From Phoronis ovalis (Eukaryota > Phoronida > Phoronidae), in contig JAOXYB010023591.1 of assembly GCA_028565635.1 (NCBI GenBank), positions 1 to 16,484 of the forward strand: DNA of 16,484 bases, in the 5' to 3' direction. The notes under the pieces are model-generated. The model saw only the letters and a program-made list of their open reading frames with translations. It was not told where the DNA came from and did not search any database. Positions 7,715 to 16,238 of this stretch are shown one piece after another. Made by a program: the position numbers and the translations under genes. How positions within the stretch are numbered: position 1 is the stretch's first letter; each line of letters begins with the position of its first letter.

Positions 7715-8609
7715 TATAAAGAGTCAAACAACCGTCTTCCTTAGAACCTTTGTTAGCTTATGAGTTCAATTCATTAGTCCAATGAGTTCAATTTGTTCAA
7801 AAGAATCTCAGATTTCAAAGTTCTATCAAATTCAATGGAAAGTAACAAAGTTCTAACAAGAACTAACAACTTCAAGTATACATTTTTGGAAAAGTACTTA
7901 TAAGGGTTATGCAAATATTATTGTACTTGGTTTTCTCATGGTTATGTAATTATCAGAGAGGCCATTTTGCCGGGGTAAAAACTCATTTTTTCAAAACACA
8001 AACTTCAAAAAATAAATTGTCCAAGACCGCTACATATACAAAGCTGAAACTTTGCTAAAATTTACTTCCAATACGGATCTCTAATTTTTATAATTACTCT
8101 CCATTTTTTATAATAAACTGTAAAAGGTCATAACTTTTGAATAAACCAATATTTTGAAAATATTAGAAACCGTTTAGAGATCTTTATTTTTTGAAATTTG
8201 TTTATTTTAAATGGGAGTTTTTACCAAAAATGGTCTCCTTTCTCACTACATAATTACATATATGTCTCAGATAGGAAAAGTAAATTTTCAAAGTCTACCT
8301 TTCCAAAAATGTATATTTTTGCTATGTTATATTTTGATTTAACTGTCAAAAATTTGACAAGGTTTATGGTTGCAATAAGTTGCGCTGAATGGTTCTCGGA
8401 CCTTTAAAGGTTAATCGGGTATCTTCTAATTTATGATAATGTTACATCAATGAAATGTAGCAAATTAAACTTTCTTGTACACATTTTTGGTAGGATACAA
8501 CACATTGTTAAGTCCTTTTCTTAGAACAAGCATCAAGCTACAGTGTTCAAACAAATTGAATTGATTGGCTAACAAAGTTCTAAGGAGTTTGAATCGGTGG
8601 CTCTTTATA
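7715..8609. mobile_element. inverted-repeat unit, arms 7715-7757 and 8568-8609
   Basis: Left arm: TATAAAGAG, TCAAAC, then TCCTTAGAACCTTTGTTAGC ending at 7757. The right arm (8568-8609) is its reverse complement with the same blocks in order and an 8-base indel placed differently. Weaker inverted similarity continues inward (CAATTTGTT) and outward (7645-7670 against 8609-8632). The outer right edge merges into the first tandem unit at 8605. There is no coding sequence inside. It is read as a non-autonomous transposon or a foldback produced by inverted duplication. Confidence 0.6.
7956..8240. mobile_element. nested foldback with ~58-bp inverted arms
   Basis: The left arm (7956-8017) and right arm (8183-8240) are inverted copies. 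They share GAG-R-CCATTTT, GTAAAAACTC, then ATTTNAAA-A-CAAA and TTCAAAAAATAAA. The spacer is about 165 bp with no coding potential. It lies inside the larger inverted unit 7715-8609, so it is either the core of that element or a later insertion. The spacer carries the dispersed string GCTGAAACTTTGCTAAA also found at 3071. Confidence 0.65.
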
Positions 8610-9070
8610 AAGCTGCCTGGATGACATCATTTCAGTATTAATAGATATATGTAAGTACCTTGTGCATGGTAACAATTAAACTGTAAAAAAAGAGGGTCAA
8701 TTTGGTCAGGGACATGGGATAATGTCCTGATTAGGACAGTTTATATTTTCTACTTAAATAGAAAATGTATTAATATTTATTTCTCAGCCTTGAATTATAG
8801 GCTGAAATAAACCTAAGCATTTAGGAAAACATTGGAACGGGAATTCCAGTCGTTTCTGATGGAACCAGTTTTAGCATTATAGAATGATATTGCTGATTAG
8901 GTTTGTTAAATAAACTTAGATTTAAGGAGAAACAATTACTTTTAACTGCAAATCCATGGTTATATAGTTTTGAGGATACTTTTAGTGTGGAATTGTGGAA
9001 TAGTTAGTGCCCCTCAGGGATATTGAGGATATTGCAAACTGACAAGATTTAGTATGATCTGTGTGCCTCA
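8605..9070 (+). repeat. tandem unit copy A (short form, lacks two insertions)
   Basis: First of three direct copies. Shared landmarks are GCCTGGATG near the start, GGTAACAATTAAACTGTAA, GTCCTGAT-AGGACAGTTTAT, TTTCTACTT-AATAGAAA, TTATTTCTCAGC, TGGAACGGGAAT, CGTTTCTGATG, TTTTAACTGCAAATCCATGG and the end GCAAACTGACAAGATTTAG. Copy A is ~466 bp. It lacks a ~110-bp block and the MITE found in copies B and C, preserving the empty target CTTTTAG at 8979-8985. No coding frame. Confidence 0.85.
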
Positions 9071-10077
9071 GTATAAAGTTGCCTGGATGGATCATTTTAG
9101 TATAGAGGACCATGTCAATGGTAACAATTAAACTGTAATGAAAAAGGATGGTTCAATTTACAGTCAGTTTTTAATTGCAATGACATGGGATATATAATGT
9201 CCTGATCAGCAGGACAGTTTATATTTTCTACTTTAATAGAAATTAATGGAGAGTATCAATATTTATTTCTCAGCTTTGACTTACAGGCTGAAGTAAATAA
9301 CTGAAGTTAGTATTTTTGTACAAAATACTCAAAATATTGGTGTATCTTGATAGAAAATATTGCAGCTACAATACCTAAAAGCAGCATAATAAATATTACT
9401 GGTTGAGGAAAAAAATGGAACGGGAATTTCACTCGTTTCTGATGAAAACCAGTTTTAGAATTATAGAATGACATTTCTGATTAGATTTGTTAAATAAACT
9501 TGGATTTAAGGAGAGGCAGTTACTTTTAACTGCAAATCCATGGTTAGTTTTTAGGATACTTTTAGCATACCTGTCAACTTTGGAAAATGCCAGATAGGGA
9601 GATTTTCCCGTGGACGCGGTAGCGAGGACATGTCAAAGGCTAGGGGTCCTGCGGCATGATCCCCCATAAAACTTTGAATAAATGGCTTAATTTGATGGAT
9701 TCTGAGCCATTTTGGACTACTTTGATAGTATTCAATGCATTTTCATTTTGACCTTTTTATAACTTATTTCATTAAAAATAACAAAAAAAAATAATTTGCT
9801 GTCATTATCATTTATTGCACATACCAATTTGGTGACTGCTGTATGGCTTCCTTCGTATATTTCCGTGATATGAGCTGAAAAATTTTGAAACAAAAATTTT
9901 TGAAATCGGGAGATTTTTAATATGGATCGGAAGATCGGGAGATGAGCCTCCGAATCGGGAGACTCCTGACGAGATCAGGAGCATTGACAGATATGCTTTT
10001 AGTATAAATTGTGCAATAGTTAGTGCACCTCAGGGATATTGAGTATATAGCAAACTGACTAGCATGATCTGTGTCTC
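9071..10077 (+). repeat. tandem unit copy B (long form)
   Basis: Direct copy of unit A plus two insertions: about 110 bp at ~9299-9408, which contains the near-palindrome AGTATTTTTGTACAAAATAC at 9309, and a MITE at 9566-9995. Its sequence is nearly identical to copy C over long stretches, for example from GGCTGAAGTAAATAACTGAA to the MITE, so B and C duplicated later than the A/BC split. Confidence 0.88.
9566..9995. mobile_element. MITE-like insertion with CATAYCTGTCAA ends, in copy B
   Basis: 430-bp element with terminal inverted repeats CATACCTGTCAAC and (reverse complement of the right end) CATATCTGTCAAT. It is flanked by a 7-bp duplication CTTTTAG at 9559-9565 and 9996-10002. Copy A has the uninterrupted site, so both ends are well defined. 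The right side contains repeated ATCGGGAGA / CGGGAGACTC subterminal motifs. No transposase is present. CA-starting TIRs with 7-8 bp duplications occur in P-type and hAT-type elements; I cannot choose between them. Confidence 0.88.
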
Positions 10078-11071
10078 ATATTAAAGTTGCCTGGATGGCA
10101 TCATTTTAGTATAGAGGACCATGTCAATGGTAACAGTTAAACTGTAATAAAAGAGGATGGTTCAATTTACAGTCAGATTTTAATTGCATTGACATATGAT
10201 ATAATGTCCTGATCAGGGCAGTTTATATTTTCTACTTCTTTAATAGAAAATTAATGAAGAGTATATTTTTTCTCAGCTTTGACTTACAGGCTGAAGTAAA
10301 TAACTGAAGTTAGTATTTTTGTACAAAATACTCAAAATATTGGTGTATCTTGATAGAAAATATTGCAGCTACAATACCTAAAAGCAGCATAATAAATATT
10401 ACTGGTTGAGGAAAAAAATGGAACGGGAATTTCACTCGTTTCTGATGAAAACCAGTTTTAGAATTATAGAATGACATTTCTGATTAGATTTGTTAAATAA
10501 ACTTGGATTTAAGGAGAGGCAGTTACTTTTAACTGCAAATCCATGGTTAGTTTTTAGGATACTTTTAGCATACCTGTCAACTTTGGAAAATGCCAGATAG
10601 GGAGATTTTCCCTTGGACGCGGTAGCGAGGACGTGCCAAAGGCTAGGTGGGTCCTGCGGCATGCTCCCCCATAAAATTTTGGGAAAATGGCTTAATTTGA
10701 TGCATTCCGAGCCATTTTGGACTACTTTCATAGTATTCAATGCATTTTTATTTTGACCTTTTTATAACTTATTTCATTAAAAATAACAAAAAAAAAAAAA
10801 TTTGCTGTCATTTATTGCACATACCAATTTGGCGACTGCTATATGTCTTCCTTCATATATTTCCGTGATATATGAGCCGAAAAATTTTGAAATCTGGAGA
10901 TTTTCAATATGGATCGGAAGATTGGGAGATGAGCCTCCGAATCGGGAGACTCCCGACGAGATCGGGAGCATTGACAGATATGCTTTTAGTATAAATTGTG
11001 GAATAGTCAGTGCACGTACCTCAGGGATATTGCAAACTGACAAGATTTAGCATGAGTTGTGCGTCTCAGTA
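10078..11071 (+). repeat. tandem unit copy C (long form)
   Basis: Third copy, with both insertions at the same positions as in copy B. After GCGTCTCAGTA near 11071 the similarity stops. A poly-A run at ~10789-10800 inside the MITE is slightly longer than in copy B. Confidence 0.88.
10569..10982. mobile_element. MITE-like insertion, copy C version of the 9566 element
   Basis: 414 bp, with the same CATACCTGTCAAC start, GACAGATATG end and flanking CTTTTAG (10562-10568 and 10983-10989) as in copy B. It is a duplicate of the same insertion event, not an independent one. It differs from the copy B element by substitutions and small indels near the right end. Confidence 0.88.
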
Positions 11072-11177
11072 CCCATGTCTTTCAAAAGAACCCAACCTTA
11101 CTTTAATTACATGCACAAGCTACCAATTCAATTTACTTATTTGTATGTCATGGCAGCCTACAATAATCGTTTTTCAT

Positions 11178-11404
11178 GGACCCAATTTGATTCATAAGGA
11201 CCCAATCCCGGGGGGCAATCAACATGAATGTACCCTTTCATGTGAGATTTTGTTGGAACATGCGTACCCATTTTCATATTGACTGCCCCCCCTCGTTGCA
11301 CTATTGCAAAAGACACGTACACCTTCTAAGTAGGGTACGAACTTGGTGCGTGTATATTGTCTTTTGTACATTACACGTGCTTGACAAACTGGTGGTGTAC
11401 GTGT
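11178..11404. repeat. cluster of foldbacks
   Basis: Three structures are packed together. First, GGACCCAAT is duplicated directly 20 bp apart (11178 and 11198). Second, GGGGGGCAATCAACATGAA (11210) pairs with the inverted TTCATATTGACTGCCCCCC ending at 11291. Third, CAAAAGACACG-TACAC (from 11307) pairs with GTGTATATTGTCTTTTG ending at 11366, and ACACGTACACC (11313) also pairs with GGTGTACGTGT (11394-11404). The block is more G+C-rich than the surroundings. It is probably a small palindromic transposon relict. Open frames here follow from the repeats. Confidence 0.6.
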
Positions 11405-12491
11405 GTCCAAGAAATTTGGTCTGTATAAAATGAACTGGGTACCTGAAAGATGATTGTTAGGTCCTAATCGGCTGATGTTAGGCAGCCTTTTTTTGTATAC
11501 TTACATGTATGTACTTTATAATGCCTATTTGCTTACATTTCACTGCAAGAAAATATATGATTGTTTAAAGTAATACAACTAAAGTTTTCTGAATTGTGCT
11601 TTCTATATGATTATATTTTGTTGTTTACCTAAATTCAAATTAGTTCAATTCTGCATTTGACAAAAATAATCTGGTTGTAAAATTGTTGCTGTGAATGGTA
11701 CTGTTTACTCCCTTTTTTTCCACAATCACTTTGTGATGTTATTTTTAGATAGTTTATTCTAGTTTTCATGGCAACTGATGTTTACTTAAAAATTGCAGAA
11801 ATTACTTACAATATATTATGGTCTTAGCCATCACCAACTCAACACCAATATTTAAGACCAATTAAACTAGCAAAAAAAAGATACAGTAACACAGGGTTAG
11901 ACACCTCTTCGCAGTATGATAATTCATGTAATAAGACTATAATTGGGGTACGCTGATATGGCTAGCACAATAATATTATATCTACATGAATTAATAGGAA
12001 ATCCTCTGCTTGTAGTTCAATTAAAAAAGTTCCTGTATAGCAAAGCGGAGCAGGTCTAAATTCAAAAAGTCACGACAACATTAAATTATAAAGAGTAAAC
12101 ATTACCAATGGGGCAAGACAGTGTAAACAGTTGCCATCATACTGCTTTTTTTTGTACAATTAAAAAATGTTCTTTACTACTATTGAGGTTAAACAAATGT
12201 AGAAAAATGATATATCATGCACTTATATCTTTTATTGTTATTTTTTGCTTTAACATTTAATGTGCTATTCTTTCTGCTTTATTTGGGGTGAAAATAAAAA
12301 GTATTAATAATTAAATAAAATCTCTTGTTTTGTAGATAAATTACATTATCTATTAACATGATAGCAGTAACAAATCACTGAAAAGGCACGAACAGTACAA
12401 TGATATTTTCAAAGCAAACGCATCAAACAGTCTGAAAAATGAAGGTTGATTTTAAGCATACTAAAGATGTCTCCTGTAAAGAATCAATTGA
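11405..12491. other. AT-rich non-coding sequence, nothing firm
   Basis: No supported exons or RNA genes. One 8-bp inverted repeat, TGGTCTTA / TAAGACCA, lies at about 11818-11860. The rest is ordinary A/T-rich sequence with T-runs. Confidence 0.5.
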
Positions 12492-12530
12492 TGAATGATC
12501 TTCTTTACTACATGGTCAGTCGATCATTCA
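12492..12530. repeat. perfect 9-bp inverted repeat TGAATGATC / GATCATTCA
   Basis: Arms at 12492-12500 and 12522-12530 are separated by 21 bases. It is isolated, with no T-run or gene beside it. Confidence 0.6.
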
Positions 12531-12783
12531 GAATACTAGAAACAGTATTTTCTACACATGTAAGGATATAAAGTTTCGGGGGTGGGTTTCGACATCCAGC
12601 ACTTGAGTTACAGTTATTTTCCATAGCAAAGGAAAAACAAAATTTTATGCATTTCGCATTTTATCTTTTTTCCAGTCTATATTAAATTTATTATACCTAC
12701 TATAGCAAAAGGTGTTTAATTTTAAAAAAGGCCAGGTAACTCGATATATTATGGATGATGTAAGTGTATGCTGCTAAACATCC

Positions 12784-13677
12784 GGGTTACCTAACATCCA
12801 CAGACTATCACACACAATCGTTGAGCATTCACCCAAATCGCTGTGTATGTGACAAATTATGTTTTGCAATTATATAGTTCGTTTACCATTTACAATTTCT
12901 GACAACTTTACTATGTTTACCACTAGATCACGTCTAGATCAGCTTTACAATTCACTAGAAAAGTAAAAATGAAAAAATTAATTGTGGAGCACCCTTTGAT
13001 CACTTAATGAATGGAGTAACGGTAAAAAATACCGACTTGATTAAATCGGTTCAAAATTAAAAAGCTATTTTAAAGATCCGAAATTAGGTAATCACCTCAA
13101 TTGAATTCTTGCGTATTTTGTGCGGTATATACAATCAAACTTTCTTGATACTATACGTTTAATTTTCTACTAAATAGTCAAATAAACTAAAACTATTAAT
13201 AACTCGCCCTTTCCTTAAAGCAGCGCTAAATAACTAATACACAACTATACATGTACATCAGAGTAGCTAGACGCATGCGATCCCTCCATTTTCACTTCGA
13301 TAGCATCCGCCCCTACATTACAATCACAGTACCACCAACAAAATAATTCTTGTATTTTTTATTATTTGAACAAAATTAAACGTAACTAAGAGTATTGTGT
13401 GGTTGAATATAAGCAACCCAATTTATTTTTTATCAGTTAAGATAATATATCATTTATTCAAAATATGCTTAAAAATATAGACCCTTATAAGTCTTCGAGG
13501 GTGAATTTTCAATGAAATTGGTGTTTGATGAAAGAACTCTAGCTGTTATTGCAAAACGTAACTTGTCATTGCACAACGATTTGACGGTGAATGTCAAACT
13601 AATTCTGTCCCTACACAACAATTTGGGTGAATGCTCATCAATGATTGCATGTGATAGGCGTGGATGTTAGGTAGCCC
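12784..13677. mobile_element. ~894-bp non-autonomous element with long terminal inverted repeats
   Basis: The left end (12784-12870) reads GGGTTACCTAACATCCAC, then CTATCACA, GAGCATTCACCCAAATCG and TGTTTTGCAAT. The right end (13548-13677), reverse-complemented, gives GGGCTACCTAACATCCAC and the same blocks in the same order. The right arm is longer because a ~42-bp unit (CATTCACCNTCAAATYGTTGTG...GACA) is duplicated inside it. The central ~680 bp is AT-rich without coding frames. The long TIRs and lack of ORFs suggest a MITE or deleted DNA transposon. No clear target duplication is visible, so the ends may extend a few bases. Confidence 0.72.
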
Positions 13678-13713
13678 TGAACATGTACAGGTTATGTGCA
13701 TATCAAAGAGCAC

Positions 13714-13756
13714 GTTAGTGCTTAGCAGTTTAAAACAAGAACTGCTAAACACTAAC
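13714..13756. repeat. near-perfect 17-bp stem, 9-nt loop hairpin
   Basis: GTTAGTGCTTAGCAGTT (13714-13730) is followed after nine bases by AACTGCTAAACACTAAC (13740-13756), its reverse complement with one mismatch. The stem does not extend outward, making it short for an animal microRNA precursor (usually ~60 nt or more). It sits 36 bp outside the right end of the 12784-13677 element. Confidence 0.7.
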
Positions 13757-14018
13757 AATACTTATCCAGATGTCACTAACACATAAATTTGGTGGAATCC
13801 TAAATGCTTACACAATAAAGCTTATATTCTAAGACTTTGCCTGTATGAAGACTTTATCATTGTCTACAACATTCACATGCCATGTCTGTTTAGAACATGC
13901 TCAGGTAAAAAGTTATTAGTGCGACAGTTTATGGGAAAAACCAACCGATTTTTTTTTCTATTTTATGACATTGTTTACATACTGCTGGTTTTTAGGTCAA
14001 GACATTAGATCATACTTA

Positions 14019-14270
14019 GTTAAAAATGGAACTTGTTTACACCATTAGCTTTTAGGTCATCATGGTTAAAAATAGATCTTGTTTACAGTTATGGCTAAAA
14101 ATAGATCTTGTTTACAGTTCTATTATTTTTGGGAGTGGTTAAAAAATAGAACTTGTTTTAGTTCATGGTAAATAGGTCATGGGTCGATCAGCTTTACTAT
14201 TTTTGGGACTGGTTAAAAATAGAACCTCAGTGTTTACAGTTATAGCTTTTATGTCATATGAAACAAAAGA
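14019..14270 (+). repeat. degenerate tandem repeat, unit with GTTAAAAATAGAACTTGTTTACAG
   Basis: Five irregular copies start near 14019, 14066, 14094, 14138 and 14211. Each has G(T/C)TAAAAATRGA-CTTG, mostly followed by TTTACAGTT, and variable tails with ATTTTTGGGA or TTAGGTCAT. Part of the unit (TCATGGGTC...CAGCTTTACTATTTTTGG) recurs at about 15625-15650 on the far side of the minisatellite. Confidence 0.75.
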
Positions 14271-14350
14271 CGTGAAGTACAGACTTTGGATCATGGCCGT
14301 TGGCTGAGTCTGCACTAGTTCATGAAAATATGAGAAATAACAGTCAACCA

Positions 14351-15506
14351 GAGGAGGAAATCTGCTATACATAATATAGATAGACATGGGGAGGGAATCC
14401 GCTATATATAATATAGATAGACGTGAGGATGGAATCCAATATATATAATATAGATAGTCGTGAGGAGGGAATCCACTATATATAATGTAGATAGATGTGA
14501 CGAGGAGGGAATCCGCTATATATAATATAGATATATGTGATGATTGAATCCGTTATATATAATATAGATAGACGTGAGGAGGGAATCTGCTATATATAAT
14601 ATAGATATACGCCTGGAATGAGATCCTCTATATATAATATAGATAGTCGTGAGGAGGGAATCCGCTATATATAATATAGATAGACGCGAGGAGGGAATCA
14701 GCTATATATAATATAGATAGACGTGAGGATGGAATCCAATATATACAATATAGATAGTCGTGAGGAGGGAATCCACTATATATAATGTAGATAGATGTGA
14801 GGAGGGAATCCGCTATATATAATATAGATAGATGTGAGGAGGGAATCCGTTATATATAATATAGATAGACGTGAGGAGGGAATCTGCTATATATAATATA
14901 GATATACGCATGGAAGGAGATCCTCTATATATAATATAGATAGTCGTGAGGAGGGAATCCGCTATATATAATATAGAGACGCGAGGAGGGAATCAGCTAT
15001 ATATATAATATAGATAGATGTGAGGAGGGAATCTGCTATATATAATATAGGTAAGACGCGTGGAAGGGGATCTGCTATTTGTAATATAGATAGACGCGAG
15101 GAGGGAATCCGCTATATATAATATAGATAGACGTGAGGAGGGAATCTGCTATATATAATATAGGTAAGCCGCGTGGAAGGGGATCCGCTATTTGTAATAT
15201 AGATAGACGTGAGGAGAGAATCCGCTATATATAACATAGATAGTCGTGAGGAGGGAATCTGTTATGTATAATATAGATAAACGTGAGGAGGGAATCAATA
15301 TATAATATAGATAGATGTGAGAAGGGAATCCGCTATATATAATATAGATAGTCGTGAGGAGGGAATCCGTTATATATAATATAGATAGCTGCTTGGAAGG
15401 GGATCCGCTATATAATTATAACATTGATAGACGTGCGGAAGAAATCCGCTATATGTAATGTAGATAGACACATGGAGGAAATCCTCTATATATAATATAG
15501 ATAGAC
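14351..15506 (+). repeat. minisatellite, ~37-bp unit, about 30 copies, with higher-order structure
   Basis: The unit is GAGGAGGGAATCCGC, then TATATATAATATAGATAG and ACGT. Nearly every copy contains CTATAT-ATA-ATATAG, a perfect 6-bp dyad with 3-bp centre. Variants form higher-order repeats. An eight-unit block starting at 14425 (...CCAAT, CCACT with ATGTAG, CCGCT, CCGTT, CTGCT, CCTCT, CCGCT, CAGCT) repeats from 14725, exactly 300 bp later. A three-unit block starting at 15022, marked by TAGGTAAG and CTATTTGTAAT variants, recurs at 15135. Units differ in sequence throughout, with no unique spacers between constant repeats, so this is not a CRISPR array. Confidence 0.95.
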
Positions 15507-16238
15507 TTAATGTGCTATACAGTATGTATTATAGGTATATATTTCAATATCAAAGTATACATAATGATAATTAAATTTTTTAAAGTTAAATTTCGCTACA
15601 CATAATAGTTTATGATAAATAATTCATGGGTCAGCTTTACTATTTTTGGAACTTCAGATCTGAATAGGCAAGACATGTTAAACTACACAAAATATCAATT
15701 TCATCTTAATTAAAAGGAGTTGCTTTAGATTATGTATAAATAAAACATGTGAACTTTCAATAAACATTTGACTGAAAGAAAAAACAAGGAATGAAGTGTT
15801 ACAGTTTCATGTCTTTGCTTACAAAATGTTAATAATTACACTGACGTGTTTCATTCTTTTTTTTCACCAACACAAACAACAATAAGAAATCATTCACCGT
15901 ATCCTATGCGCATGTCGCACAACATGCAAAGTTACTTTTTCCAGTAGACAAATTTATCCTCGCAAAAAGGGCAAAGATCTTTAAAATGCAAAAAGTAAAA
16001 AGTGTGCAGTTTCACACCCCAAAAACCTAAAATGAAAAGGTCATTAAATAAATGACCGTGGCAGTTTCAACAGACACGGTAAATGTGAAAAGCGTCAATT
16101 CTGCACTCAACCATTTCCAGCTATAAAGAAAGCATACCTACGATAGACCAATTTAATACTGGCGTTATAACTTCCAGCGAAAAACTGTGCACCTCTTCTC
16201 CACAGTACATCATATATTTAGCTTATTGCAGTCCACAT
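15507..16238. other. AT-rich sequence with a small hairpin and weak minus-strand exon candidates
   Basis: A partial copy of the pre-minisatellite repeat lies at ~15625-15650. A perfect stem GGTCATT-AAATA-AATGACC occupies 16039-16057. On the minus strand, 16213-16138 (ATG start, donor GTAG|GTATGC) and 16026-15932 (acceptor TTTTCATTTTAG, stop TAA) are phase-compatible and would encode 56 residues including HFKDLCPFCEDKF. No family is recognised, and composition is close to background, so I do not call a gene. Confidence 0.3.

Noticed and set aside
10432-11050. Open frames of 82-102 codons on both strands in tandem copy C
   Set aside because: They fall within the MITE and tandem unit, are not conserved as open frames in copy B, and show no domains.
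11219-11433. Overlapping + and - open frames of 63-90 codons
   Set aside because: They arise from the palindromic foldback cluster, which naturally gives mirrored open frames; no protein family is recognised.
14351-15506. CRISPR-like array
   Set aside because: The whole unit is repeated with scattered variants; there are no unique spacers, no cas genes, and the surroundings are eukaryotic.
16039-16057. GGTCATT-AAATA-AATGACC hairpin as a terminator or nuclear receptor half-site pair
   Set aside because: There is no T-run and bacterial-type termination is irrelevant here. The AGGTCA-like half-sites are too short and isolated to support a receptor element.
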